Source: Antedon mediterranea | Taxonomy: Eukaryota > Echinodermata > Crinoidea > Comatulida > Antedonidae | Direction of reading: 5' to 3' | Assembly: GCF_964355755.1 (NCBI RefSeq) | Contig: NC_092680.1 | Span: 16,471,001 to 16,531,000 of the forward strand | Length of the DNA stretch: 60,000 nt | In this document: positions 13,101 to 28,100 of the stretch, piece by piece | How the letters are laid out: the number at the start of each line of letters is the position of its first letter | Position numbering within the stretch: position 1 is the first letter of the stretch | Position numbers and translations under genes: made by a program | The notes under the pieces: generated by a model | What the model was told of the DNA's origin: nothing | The model's database searches: none | Seen by the model: only the letters and a program-made list of their open reading frames with translations

Positions 13101-16100
13101 AAGCTATATCTACACTGTCAAACTAGTGTGATGTGCCCAAATATGGTAGTGACATGTCCAAATATGGTAGTGATATGGCCAAATATGGTAGTGATATGAC
13201 ATCACATGTCCATATTGGGCACATCACATACTTTTGACATAAAGTTTCATAGTGTAGACAGAGCATAAGAAATCATATCATTCATAATTGTAAAAATTAA
13301 GCAGAAACTTATTGACAACTTTATTTACTTTTAATTTCAGTACTAAAAAGTGACAACTCAAATGGATTGTTTGGGTTTTCTGGTCTTTGCTCATCGTCAA
13401 TAGCAGATTTACTCTCCTCTGAGTCGGTCACATACACATGTCCAGTTGTGCGTAGCCGTGGTGATGAGGGCATTGTGTCCATTCCATGGGAAATCACAAA
13501 TCTGCAGACAGGAGAGGTTGCTGTAACTGACTTTGTAAATGCTTCTGGCCTGCTGGTTTTTGAAAATGGCATCAGAGAAATGGTATGCCATTTAGTTTCA
13601 CTTTTAATAATGTCATGTTTTTATGTTCCCTGTAATGTTCAGTGTAAGTTGAACTGACCTGGGATTCTACATTTTTAAAACAATGGTAAAGGTAAGGGGG
13701 GTTCATTCTGAAAGTAAGGGAATGAGCTCATTGTACTAAGCCTCTGCATTATGTGGTAAGGTTGCCAGTTCCTTTCCATGCTTCCAAACAATGATTTTAG
13801 ATAAATGGTTTTTTATGTTAATTAAATAGTTTTCGATTGATGTGCTTTGTTTTTTTTTATTAATCATTTTATGTAACATTAATTTTCAAACAGGAAATCA
13901 CTCTTGTTGCTGTGGAAGACTTAGTTCCAGAACTCACAGAATACTTTACCATAATGCTCCTTACATCGCATCCTATGTCTGATGATGGCATAATTGGATC
14001 AACAGACACAAGCGGTGCCAGCATTGATCCTGACAACGTTGAAAACAACCTCACTCTTGCGTCGAATGACTTTCCATATGGACTTCTGCAGTTTGCAGTT
14101 GGTTCTCCACCAGAAGCAGCTGATCCCTTAATACCAGCAGAAGAGGACATTGTTAGAGTGTCCGTAGAAGAGAAGGCAGGGTTTATCCAGCTCTTAGTTG
14201 TGAGGGCACAAGGATTACTTGGACCTGTTGCAGTTGAATGGAGCACTCTTGATGGCACTGCTGTATCTGCTGGAAAAGATCCAATTGACTTTGTTGTAAG
14301 TAAACAATAATAATTAGAGCATTTCATTTATTTTGCCTTACAAAATAGTATTTATTCCATCATTAAACATTAAAGTTATTTGTTGGGTATATAAATGATG
14401 ACCCTATCTCTAAACTTTCTCCTATCATGTGCTTGTTTGTATATTACAATCCCACACATAGTGGATACATATATAAGTTAAAATAGTATTAAGATGTGAG
14501 GTAGCAGGATACGTTGAATTAAGGTTGTCCATAAGTCACTATCTATGGTTGAAGGGGTACATAGGAAGCCAGATAATGTAGGGTATTTTCATTTATTATT
14601 TATTTCATATGCATCCCACAGCAAGAACAAACTCAGGATGGATAGATTTTGTAGTTTATCATGCTTATAAACTAAGTCTCATTTGAAATGTTTAGTATAA
14701 TAACTCTTGTGTCGGCCCCTGTAAGAGGATTGAATGTGTGACTGGTAGGCAAATAAGTTCAAAATAATTGTTAATCTTTAGGGAGCTGGAGGAACTTTGA
14801 CCTTTGAGGATCAGCAGCGATATGCTTACATCAACATCACCATTGTTGACAACAATATTCCTGAGCTGGAGAAAACCTTCCGTGTTCAGCTGTCCAACCC
14901 AACAGGTGGAGGTAAGTCGAAGTGTGGAAATAAGAAGTGACCATCTATGAGTGTTGTGTTAATTAATCTCACATACTTAACATATCTGTTTCTGAATCAT
15001 TTACTCATGATAAAACTTTAATATTAACTATTTACCAAACTTTATTAATATATGATTTTATACACAATATAATTATATATACAAAAATACATAGCATAAA
15101 ATAATTTAACAAAAACTTGTATGCATTCAGTAGTGAAACCATTTGATCTTGATATTATATTTCACAGAATGATGTGTTTTTAAAACCCATTCTTTATAGT
15201 AAATCTACTAGAGTTTTGCACTTACTAATTTTCAATACTTATTGGTTTAAAGATGTGTCCATTACTTTTTTAAATATTAAAATGCTGCGGAAAAAAAATT
15301 ATTTGCTGTTAGGATTTGTAAATATCATTGCATGTCAAGTATTTTAATCTGTTTTAGTTGAAAATAGAATACAGTATGTAGTTTATAAATTGTAGTGTGT
15401 GTGTCTATATTATATAATAATACATTATATAATATGTATTAATAATTGTCATGTTTTTGTTCATCTTAATCTGAATCAGACGGTGAGTTTATTACCTTTC
15501 ATTCATTGCATGATTATCTGCATTTCCAATCTGCACGTTTCCCCTCCCTCCCCCCCTTTTTTTAAAGTAAAAAAATAAATAATATTTTAGGTTGAGCATG
15601 AATGATATTTAAATGAAAACATGGAACACAATAGCTCGTATTAAAGTGGTAAGAATATAAGTAAATCTGTAGAAGTCTCTACAAAGCAAGACTTAGATTT
15701 TCGCTTATGCAGTCGTCCAACCATTATGAATACTAAAACATGAGGCTTTCACAGTGTGTCAGCATAAAAGTATTAATTGCAAATATTACATTTAACCTTT
15801 GACCTATTGTATTTATGTGATACCCTTTCCAACCCTTTTCACAATTGTATTCATTTTTTATTGAAGTTTATTCCTTCACTGGTTCATTCAAAGGTGCACA
15901 GCAATATAGTTTTTCTAGCCAGGTTTTTAAAACAATTGACTTTATTTTCTTTACAAGAATTTTATAATTCACTATGATACCACTCTTTTATTAATTTATT
16001 TAATATCTGTAGTTTTGGGGTTTAGTTTTACTTATATACAATGTTTTTTCCTGTACCTATTGCTTTTTATGACTTTTCAAAGATACAAATATCATTTTTT

Positions 16101-19100
16101 TTAATACTTTCTATAGACTTACAAATCCCTTCCCAACCATGTTTTTGTTCTATCAAAAATTGCAAAAGATAAATCGTATACAACTATACAGTCAACTCTC
16201 CCAATACCAGATTCTCCGAGAACCGGAAACTCTCCCAAAACCAAAAGGTCCCAAATTCATTTTTACCATTAAAAACACATTCTGAATACCAGACTTTCCA
16301 GGAAACCAGACATATTTGGCCAGCCCAGGTGTCCGATATTTGGAGATATTTTTGGTAATAATTAATATTTTCCACATTCAGCTGATCTGGACATTGGTTC
16401 AACTGTAGAAGTAACCATTCTGGATTCAGATGAGGCTTATGGGAAGTTTGAATTTGCTGAAAATTCTATTGATGTGACCATCAGTGAAACAGAGACAGCT
16501 GCACTACAGGTATTTACTCTCATTAAGCTCTGTCAACACTATCAAACTTGATGTGACAACAAAATAGATGGATGATCACATATCACTACCATATCTTGGA
16601 ATTTCACTGCCATATTTGAGCACGTACATCACACTTTTTTTTCGAACTAGTTTGATAGTATAGGCAGACCTTTAAATAAGGTTATTGAGAATTAAATTTT
16701 TTTTCATTTCCTTTTCTTCTGTTCAACTCAACCAAACCAATAAACTGTATACCTCATCTTAGGTGCTCTTGTTTCAATATTATGTTTTTAAGACAACGAT
16801 TTACCTTGGTCTTGGTAATCATAGCAGGGAAAGAATAATAATTAGCATAATACTTTTAAATTTGTTATCAGGTAACAAGAACTGGTGGTGCTCTTGGTAT
16901 ATCTGTTGTCTATTGGCAAGTAACTTTAAACTCACCAGAAGCAAACATTACAACAGACTTACAGGCATATAGTGGTAATATTACATTTAATGTTGAAGAG
17001 AGGGCAGTAAATATTGAAATCCAGCCAATTATGGATCAAGTAAGGAAATTTATTTCTGTATCTTTTATTGAAAAGTTCAGTATTCTTTATTAATTTAGCA
17101 GTTAAACATAATACCAGTCTTTAATAGTATCAATCCTTTATCTAAAAAAAGATGTATTAGATATTTTTAACTACTAAAGGTAAGAATAAAATAGGTGAAA
17201 TTGGTAGTGCGAAAGAATCAAGCTCAATTAAGAATATAAATAATATAAAATACAAATCATGGGTCAAAGTTCAAATTAACAATAAGTAAACAATTGGTAT
17301 TGTTGTCAGAAGACACACCTATTCAAAAGTACCACTAATAACAAGTTTTGTTTTGATAATTTTAAATTTTAGTATTGCTCAAACTCTACAATATTTCAAG
17401 GAGTATTTGATTTGATGCTGGTCATAATTGCAAAAGTACAAAATAAAAAATATGTGTTTCTATGTCTACATTTATTATTAATTTTACAAACTTTCTTAAA
17501 TTGTTTTTGCAGGTTCCTGAACTTGATGAAACATTCTTTGTCACTCTAATCGCAGTCAGTGATGGTGACCTTGGAGAAAGGCAATACCTGGTTGCCCAAT
17601 TAACCATTAGGGCAAGTGATGATCCCTATGGCAGGTTTATCTTCAGTCAAGAGTCCCTCGAGAATGTGCGAGTTGAAGCCAACCAGAACGTTTCTTTAAA
17701 TGTATGTATACAGTATTCTTTCTTTCTTTCTTAAAGCTAACCAAAAGATTGAAATAATGAGGTTACAAAAATATTGCACTTCGAGCATTGTGTGATGTGG
17801 CTGAACAAGAAGTGGGATTTAAACCGGCATATTTATTGGATGATTCTTAGTAACTATAATTTCTTCAGAACTTTTCTTCTTTTTACCTCTGATTATTTAA
17901 GGTTGCTATCTGCATCGTCATAATAGTGCTCCTATATTAAATACAATGACCTTCTTGTATTGTAGATTATTCGTGAAGCTGGCTCTGTAGGCACTGTTCA
18001 GGTTTTTTATTCAACACTGCGAGATGAAGAAGACCTTCCTAACATGCCACCATTTACAAGGTGCCTATTCTATATTATTTTTCTTGTATGCACAATTTTA
18101 TGTAATTATTCCTGTAATTAATTTAACCAAGGTAATCAATTCGGAGATCAAAGGGTTTATCTGTGGCTGCAACACAATCAGTTTCACGCACCCTAAACGC
18201 GTTGACCGGTTTTCAATTGGTCAATTGGTCAATTGGTTTTCTCAAATGTATGGTGTACATAGTACAGTACTGTATTTGCCGCAGCCAGACATAAAATCAA
18301 AGAACTATTTTGAGTTCCTATCTTGGCAAAGCAAGTTCAGTGTCCTGATGAGCAAATAAGGCACACAGCCTATTTAATTTAAGAAATATAATTTTTCTTA
18401 TAAAAACAGGAAGAGATAATATTTGGTAATTATGATCACTCATAGTCATTTCATCTTTGTAGTTCAGCAAAACAAATTGATGTAAAAAATATTCTACTTG
18501 TTAAATGCTAAATTGTAAAAAAGACCATTTGAAATTAAAAAGCCAAAATATTCTTTCTATTTTAGTCGAGCATCAGAAGGTGTAGATTACAAAGCAGCTC
18601 AAGGGTCAATAGTTTTCACAGACAGTCAACAAGAAGCCACTGTTATGCTGACACTTCTAGACGATGACCAACCAGAGACTGAGGAGACATTGTTTCTTTA
18701 TATAACAAGAGTTGCACTCATAGATTCTCCACAATCGGAACCTGGTATGTAGACAACATTAATCAATGTAGACATTTTTTTTCTGTGTTTTAATGACAAT
18801 ATGTATTACATGTATTACCAAATACAGTAAAAAAAGTGTTTTAAACTCTCTATCATATAGAGCCAGTTGAAATTAAAGTTAAAGTTTTGTTCATCTCATT
18901 CATCAAAGTTATACAAATTTAAAAGAGTGCTCATACACCATGCTTCCAAATCTTATATCTTTTTGCTCAAATCTTTATCTTCTAAATTGTTTACATGATC
19001 TGAGCAATTTAAATGATCACCACATTATTATTGATTAGGGAAATATACAGAATATATTGCCTTTAAGTAGTTTCATAGTTATTTTATTGAAGCTATATAA

Positions 19101-22100
19101 ATATTTTATTATTACACACTCTTACCTAATCTTTGTAAATCCTTAATTTTTTATAGAAAACTGTAGTTTTTGTAGTCTGGTTCTTATTATTTTTTGTAGC
19201 CATGTTAAAGGGCCAACTTAGACAAGTTACTTCTAGGTTGGTCCTCATGTTATGCTCTGTATTATTTGTATGGCATTTGATGAAATAAATGTTGAATTGA
19301 ATTGCAGTCATAGATTCACCTAGCATTGGTGAGCAAAGCATCGCTGAAGTGATCATCCCAGCCAATGATAATGCTAATGGCATCCTTCAGTTGTCTGTGA
19401 GTGAGATCACTGTATCTGAAGACTTCTCTGGAACTTTCATTAACATTACAAGAACAGCTGGATCGTTTGGCCAGGTCAGTTTTTCTGTTATATGCAATAA
19501 AAGACAATGTAATCATTTAAACTAGTAACTGGTACTCAGGTAACTATCTACATAGAGAAAGCCATTGACATAAAGTTGGCATTTAGATTAATGTTTTTTT
19601 TTAAGTGTACACAATATTTTTTGTTTTTTTGTGAGTGACATACCACAGACATTGCAATAAATTCAACAAAGTAGTCAGTAATGTACTAAATAAAGCATTA
19701 ATGAATATCAATTATTAGCATTAAGTGGAAAAAAAGGAAAGGATCTTCAAAAAATGTTTTCATCTAGGTTTAAATAATATCTGTTCTTTTTGTTAAACCA
19801 TAAAAAGATGTGTACATGTGCAACATTGTCAATAAGTCTTCATCAGGCATTGACTGTATATTAGCGGTTGCTTGGATTAGCTTTGCTAGTTAGTTATAAA
19901 TTGCCTCCTATTGGCAAACCTTGTCTGTGGTTTATAGAAGTTCTTCATGAGTTAGTCATAATAATGTAAGACGGGAAGAACCCACAATCGTTCACAGTAC
20001 ACATTTAGATTAATCTTAAAATACTTACCATTATTTTGAGTTTTTGATATTATAATTATTAATGTTTGAGGGTCCCTAATGATCAGCTTATGCTGGATGG
20101 ATCACCCTCATTAAATATTGTTCAAATAAATAAAAATAAGATCATGTATTTATTTATACTATAAATCCCTGCTTGATGTATCTAAATAAATGCTTATCTT
20201 TTTAATCAGTTACCAAGTGTTTTATCTTTGTATATTCTTTCGAATTGTTTATAGTAATATTAAAGTGCATTACCATATTTGGACATATCACTACCCTATT
20301 TGGACACATCACACTTTTTTTTTTGTTAAACTAGTTTGATTGTGTAGACAGAGATGTATTACAATCATTTTTGTCCCTCAGATTTCTGTGAACTTTGAAA
20401 CAATACCAGACTCTGCCCAGCGGGGTCTTGATTACAGCATCACTTCATCAAATGTTGTGTTCCTTGAAGGAGAGACAACCAAAGCACTGCCCGTTGAGAT
20501 TCTGAATGATCCAGTACCAGAGATTGAGGAGCAGTTTGAGATCATTCTGCTAAATGACATCACTGGAGGTGCTGCACTAGGGTCACCCAGTAGATGTTCT
20601 GTCATTATCACTCCTTCTGATGATCCTAATGGCAGTTTTGGTAAGTATATTTTTGTGTACTGTTCAATCTATGGCTATTTTTAACATTAGTTCATTTTAA
20701 ATATTTTATGTTCTGTACCTGTGGTTTTTATATAATAATTTTATTTAATGTAATTTTAGGGCCATATAGGCTGCATATATTTTTATATCAATATTTTTTA
20801 TTTTCAAGGTTTTGGACAATCACAGTTAGAGGTCAATGAACCAGAAGGAGATGATGTAACTGAACTGACAATCAGTATTATCCGTAGTGCGGGTGATATT
20901 GGTGTGGTTGCAGTCACATGGCAAGCCACTATCAATGGTGTGTATTCTTTTCTTCATATTATCTCCTCTCCTCCACCCACGTGCCTCATTCCACCAACTT
21001 TTTTATTTACCTACCCAAAGGACACATGATCATAACATCATTTGCTAAATGTCATACTTATAATTTTAAGTCCTGTCTTTCTTTTATTTAGGTGAACTCG
21101 CTGTTGAAGATGTTTTTCCAACTGGAGGAACTCTTTATTTTTTGACAACAAAGACAACAGAAACATTCAACATTAACATTCTTGCAGACGACATTCCAGA
21201 AGAAAATGAGGTAATAATTTATTACGATATACGGAGGCATACGCGCTGCTTACCGTTCCTAAAGAGCCAAGAATATCGTCATGTGTTTGAGGCCAATTTT
21301 CTCCTAGTTCTTCTCGGATAAGGACTATAAACCGTAGGTCCAGTGTACATAGTTATAGCCTGTGTGCAGTTTGAAGAACCTAGTTCATCATTCAAGACAA
21401 GTAGGGGGTTACTCCGGTGTACTGGTTCACAAATAGCTTCTGTATCAGGAGGATTACCACCTATCTAATAGGACAGTGATTAAATTTACTATTAGTAATC
21501 CTTGGCCACATGTGCCAAAGACGTAAAATAAAAAAAAATACCATTAGAATTATTCATGGTATATGTTATGAATATTGTTTATAACATTAATTATTAAATT
21601 ATTATCTTATTCGATTATTCCTGTAGGATATTATTTTGACGCTTGTTAGTGCCGATGGAGGTGGTTCAATTGGCAGCCAATCAACAGCTATCATATCAAT
21701 TAGTGCCAATGATAATCCACATGGAACAGTAGAGTTCGCCAACGCAGTGAGTCCAGTACTTGAAGATATCTATGGGAATAGTTTGGCAAATATTGAAATC
21801 ATTAGAAGGTAAATAAAACTTTAATATTAATTAAATTATCTTGTGTAGATATTTCTTTATGAGTAATATTAATAAATATTGTAACACACCCGAATAGATC
21901 CTTGTCATTTGATTGAAAGATTGTGGGTCATGTGATGCTCAATATACATATATATCTATAGCTCTTAAATAACAGTGCATATTCTTGTTGTGTTATACAA
22001 TGAGAAACCTATTTTCACCTCAAGAAATGAATTACCCCATTGCGCTCATAAACATTAGTTGTATATGAGCAAGTTAAAACATGTTTTTTCTTTGTTTAGT

Positions 22101-25100
22101 GCTGGATTATTTGGTGAGCTAGAGATTATCTATAGCAGTGAACCACTTGACATTGTTGACGAAACCTATTTAACTGGCCTAGAACCAACTGATTTTTACC
22201 ATGCACCAATCCAAGGCTCTCAGATGGGTGTCTCTAAAACTGTCCTTGATGTATCTAGAGCCTCAAGCCCCTTAGGCATGTGCATTGACTTTTGTCTGAG
22301 GGAAAGGGCTTGTGCTGCTCTTGAATTTAAAGAGGCAAATGCAACAGTTAGCTGCATGTGGTCTGTGATGGCTGATGGGGATAATATTGACTCTGGATCT
22401 GGTTTTACCCTGTACATTAAAGATGTTGCAAAGGTAATATTCTGCACACAATATTTATTTTGTAAAGAAAAAAGACATAAATTATTAGGTTTGTCACATG
22501 CATCTTTTTTTTTTCATTACAGTTATATCGATGTTTAACTTAAACATTCGTGTTTTATGCTATATATTTCAAGACAAGTTTGAAGTTCTATGTATTTTAT
22601 TTTGATTATTTTAGGCTCAGTTGTTGTATGATTCTGTAGCCCAGCCTGGTGTAGACTACACTCCAGTAATGAGTCAGTTTGTCCGCATACCTGATGGGGC
22701 TAGCACAGGCATTGTGACTGTTACCATACTTGATGATGCAATACCTGAAATGGCAGAATCATTCAATGTAAGAATAATTTATTTTGTTATTTACAATTAT
22801 TAAACATGAAAGCTGTCGAGAACATTGTACTCTCTTTTTGTAGTTTGTAATTCAGTGAGTTTTTCAACATGCACTGTTTTAGGAGTACATAATCAAGCAT
22901 GGAAAACCATGTAGTTTGTCCCACTTAGAACCTATCTTGAGTGGAATCCGCCCATCCGATCTGTTGTGTGTAAAGGGTCATAAAGAATAACATAGATTCA
23001 ATATTTTATTACCGCTTGTCTGTGTAAATTGGCTCTTAGTTGTTATTGTTAAGAACCCAGTTTTCAATTCAATGAATTTAATTTATTATTTACTATTTGT
23101 TTCTTCATACACATTTTCAACCATGTCATCATACTCATACAGTATATATTATTATTATTTGATCATTTGTCTAATATCCGTCCACCATTTTCATTCATAT
23201 CATGATCACTTGATCGCATTCACAGTTAAAACTAGACAGTGTTCAGCTAGTTGGGAGCACAGCAACATTGCAGAATGAGCCCAGCATTGGAGAAAAATCC
23301 GAGACACGCGTTGTGATCGAGACCAACGATGACGCTAACGGAGTATGGCGTATATATAGCAATAGTCCAGACGCAACTGATAACGGCCAGACGATACATG
23401 TAGAAGAACGTAATGGAATATCAGTTGGAGTGGAGTTAACCATTGAGAGAACAGGTCCGTCTTTTTGTTTTAATTTTGTTTCTGTAACAATGAGTGTATT
23501 CAAATTGATTAATTATCAGGTGAATGAAATTATTTTTAGACTTTGATTAGGAGGTCAACATAAACAGGTTGATTGCGTACCTTGGTAATTCATAGCAATG
23601 TAAACAAAATCAGTCAATCAATCCTTCCATTTTTAAATCTCTATTCCAACGATCATTACTCATAGGGCTGAAAAGCCCACAATCTCAAATAACGAAGAAT
23701 ATATATATATTTTTTTTTATATAGGAGGAACTATTGGTGATGTTGGAATTTCTTGGCAGGCTTCTGGAGGTTCAGCTGATATTGGTGATGATTATGTTGC
23801 CAGTGGTGCCACTCTGTCATTTGCCAATGGTGAAAGTCGACGTGGTAAGATTTTGAAACACACAATATATATGCTATATGCCCATTAAAGGCATCACCAT
23901 TTAATTTAGAAAAGAGATGTTGGAATTAGAGATTGGAACGAGGCTGCCATTTTCTAAAACAAGATTCCTAGAAAGTCTGGAATTTTAAATGGTAGAAAAT
24001 TAAAGCTTTTGGAGAGTTTTCAGATTTTCAGAGAATTGGATTTTGGAACAGTGGACTTTTTATATTTAATATTCTTTGACTGTTTCTTTATTTTGTTTTT
24101 TTCTATAGTTATTAGTATCAGCATTAAGGATGATGTAATACCAGAAGTTGATGAAACGATTATAATTGAGCTTTACGAACCTGAAGGGGGCAGTGTTCTT
24201 GGAACTGATAATTCAGTGTCTGTTGTCATATTATCTAATGATTTTGTTGCTGGTACACTGAAGTTCGCTGATCTTTCTTATATTGTCATGGAAGGCAAGT
24301 TGGTTTTTTCTGTTTAATGTTCAGGAAATTGTACAATAACCACACGGACAATAAATACCAGGACAACCCATCCATTATGGACTGTACCATTGTTTAGAGT
24401 GGGGGGTGTATGACAATGTTGAGTGTGGGCTTGTTTTTTTGTCAATCTTTAAAATAGAATGTGGTTATTTGTTACTTCTTATTAAACGCCTTTGAATTCT
24501 TTGGAAATTTAATTCAGTATTTGCAGTATAAGTTAACTATCTTTCTTATTTTTTATTAAATTTATATAATTTTTTTCTCGTACACAATGCTATATACAAA
24601 ATGTAACATTTCATAAAGGCAAAAATACCAAATATAGATTGTTTTGTTTAAATGTATATTTATATTGGAGCATTGATATTATTCAGTATTTTAATGGAGT
24701 TAGATTGTTGATTCAAAATAAATGTCTGACAATTCCCACATTTTTCCCCCATTATCAAACACTGTATTCCAAAAGAATCAGTCACATTTTTTGTGTATTT
24801 TTGGCTGATAATAGCATTTCCATATATTGAGATAACATACACTATAATACTTATTTTAATAATTGAAATAATATTTAAAATCTAGTTGAAAAGTGGAATT
24901 GTATGTGTATAGGAACAATGTAACCTAATTCTATTGTTGTATAGCTAGATATTAAAAAGTAAGCCCACCCATCATTGTTCTCCACATTCCGCCTTAATAA
25001 TATATTAAATGGCATCTATGGATGTTTTTTTTCTTGGTTAATGTCTGATTTCCATCCTTGGCATGTGCACTCAAGTGTACAATTCTGTACACTGTTGTGT

Positions 25101-28100
25101 AAAATAGTTTAAACTTTTTTTTTAAATCACCTAAATGTACTGTTTAATAAATGATAATGGGTGCTGAATAAATAAATAATAATAATATAGGTTTCGCAAC
25201 AGCTACTATTCGGACACTGAATGCTTGTTAGTATACCGTGTGAGAGTGATGAATTGAAGTGTAATTGTTTTTATAGTGTTTTATTTATCTGTGTTGTTAT
25301 ATCTCAGAGCAAACATAATTTCTATGTATATTTTATATGCAAATGACAATAAATGGAAATAATTTTCCACTGATTAATGAATTATTATTCCCTTTACGTA
25401 AGTGAGGAAATAAAATTAATATTTACTATGAATTTTTTTATTTCTTTTTCATTATTTAGGTGAAGCATTCAATGTAACAATTGATAGATCTCTCCCAGCC
25501 GTCGGTCTAGTCTCAGTTGATTGGTTAATCCAAGGAACTGATGATCTTGATCCTTCTCAGAGTTTCCGTGATGTTGCTGGTAAAGTCTCATTTGGTCAAG
25601 GTCAACTTGAACAGGTCATCTATCTGTACGCATTGTCTGATGAAACACCAGAAGTTAATGAAGAGTTTACCATCATTTTGTCTAATGTTGAGACTGAAGG
25701 TACTGTAATATTTCAATACTTGGTAGAGGACACTTTCCTGTGAAAAGGATCAATAATGTTTTAACACTACAGCCAACCCTATTCAGGGAAGCTGTTCTCC
25801 AAATAGGGGTTCCACTACAATTACATTTAAAAGTAAAATTATATGATCTCCAAAAGAAAACCAAATATAGGTGAAGTAATTTGACAAAAATAATATGTAG
25901 CGTAATAAACCTTTTTGGCTGAACCATAACAAAACACAGGTTTGGATTTATCAGCAGATTGAATCATTATACACTGTCTGCAACAGGCTTGTACACATGC
26001 ATCTCATTCATTAAAAACAATATAGAGAAAAGTTTATTTTTAAACAATCATGTATTAACAATGACCAAGCCCTTAATTGTTAAAATACATTTTTGGTCTT
26101 CTATTTTTTTGGTCTTTTTTGAGTACTGTGAAGGAAATTGTTTTTGTAAAATGTGTTTTTTTTTTTAAATTTTGTTTATACAAAATTATCCTTGTAAAAT
26201 TGTTTTCAGAAAAAAAACATAAATACTAGAGAGCTAGCCCCATAAAAAATGAGATCGGGATCCCGATCGGGATGCGGTGGAATCCCACCGGGATCGGCCG
26301 ATCCCGGTGGGATTAGACGATCCCACCGGGACGAACTCGGGATTTTTTTTTCGCAATATCGGGATAGACGGGATTTTTTTAAGAATTGCGGGATTTTGTA
26401 CGCAATATCGGGATCGTGTTTTTAGACTGCGGGATTTTGTACGCAACAACGGGATTGGCGGGATTTTGTACGCAACATCGGGATTTTTTACGCAACATCG
26501 GGATTGTGTACGCAACATCGAAATTGGCGGGATTTTGTTTATAAAATTACGGGATTTTGTACGCAAGATCGGGATTTTATACGCAACATCGGGATTGGTG
26601 GGATTTTGTTTATAAAATTACGGGATTTTGTACGCAAGATCGGGATCGACAGGATTGTGTACGCAACATCGGGATTTTGTACGCAGTATTTTAATTTCAT
26701 TGGGTAATACAGTAATTTGTAACAGACGGTAAGTTATTATTTTATTACAGTTAATGTTGTTTTTGCTTTGAATTGAGTTATTTTTGTTTTAAATACATGT
26801 ACTAATGATCAAACCAGCCGTGCATTCCTTTGTACAATAGTATTAATTCTAAAGACAATTTACTTTATGTACCGCACCTTTTGCTGCGCCGCCACGGCTA
26901 CTTTGATCGTTATATAGTTAATCACATTATTATATCATTATTAACACCTCATCTTCAGTATACTAACAACGAGTTGATTTCTTATCGTATTATTATCATC
27001 ACACTTACCTTACTATGTTTACGTTTTACACCATACCTTTCGATTAACATGTTTATGACCAAGTTGAGTTGTTTTAATATGTTGAGGGTATTACGCTATT
27101 GGTTTACCAGCTGATGAGTGCAATATGCACTCCTGCATAGACAATGCATGTTTCGTTTTATGCAGGAGATCCGATCAATAGTTACCTCCAATAACATTAA
27201 GGATCGAAACAGCCATGCATCATCAATAGTAAGCTTTTATTTTAAAAACATTTATGAGGTATTTTCTGAATTGTTTCCAGCAAAGATTAATTATTTATAA
27301 AACACATGATTATGATGATGATGGCTGTCCTGGGAATAAACCCAGTTTTTTTTAATACTAATTTTTTAAAAATAATGTTTAAACAAATCCTGCAATTTCT
27401 AAGAGGTTGCTGTACGTTCACAGCAACCCAAGTGTCTTGCTGCAATGAATATACCGTCCAATGGCCCGGACGTAGGCCTACGTCTTGAAGTGCTTTGAAT
27501 ACGTTATTAAATGAATAAAATGTTGATGTTGTCATTGACTGTTATAGCTTTATTCTAGAATGGTAATTATTATAGTGAAATATGCAGATTACACGGGTAT
27601 ATAGAAATGAATTTGCTAACTGGTACAAAACAATTATCTCGATATTATAATAAAAAGACAAATGAAATGATTTTTGACTTTCGTACCTAATATGAGATTG
27701 ATCCAATCACTAAAAGGAGAAAATTAAGAGTAGGCCTAATCGTCTTGTATCCGTCATAATAAATGCAACAGGGCGTATTAATTTGTCAAAATGGCAAAAG
27801 GAATTTTTTTTTTTTGTATTTTTGTACATTGTTTTTTATTTTCCATTTTAATATATATATATGAATGTGTATTTTCTAGTGGAAAAAGAATTATTCGAAT
27901 AAACGCCCCGCTTTGAATAGGGAACCCACTCCACTTCTCAATAGAAAGAACATCTTGGAATAAACGTACACGGACGTTTATTTATTTAATAATAAATACA
28001 CAATATTTTATTTGTAGTAGAATTCATTTATCTACAATTTACCAAGCATATCTAGGGGTTGATTATACATGTACCATGTTATTACACCATACACCTGAAA

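Noticed and set aside
13869-14327. 152-codon antisense ORF
   Set aside because: Exact complement of exon 19, whose sense frame fits the Calx-beta pattern and both splice phases.
15478-15490. CAG|ACG|GTGAGT in the intron after exon 20 as a three-base microexon
   Set aside because: Exons 20 and 21 already join in frame with no missing residue in NPTGG-ADL; a 3-nt exon is not needed.
16393-16411. ATTGGTTCAACTGTA at the start of exon 21 looks like the right terminus of the Tigger-like MITE upstream (exonisation)
   Set aside because: The exon codes the expected Calx-beta strand (GADLDIGSTVEVTIL), so it predates the insertion. The match to a TIR is short and most likely chance.
26234-26707. ORFs of 67-112 codons in the left CGGGAT array (both strands)
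   Set aside because: Direct translation of short tandem repeats on both strands; no domain or codon bias.
27306-27535. Short plus/minus ORFs at the inner edge of the left foldback arm
   Set aside because: No counterpart in the right arm keeps the frame, and there is no domain similarity that I can see.
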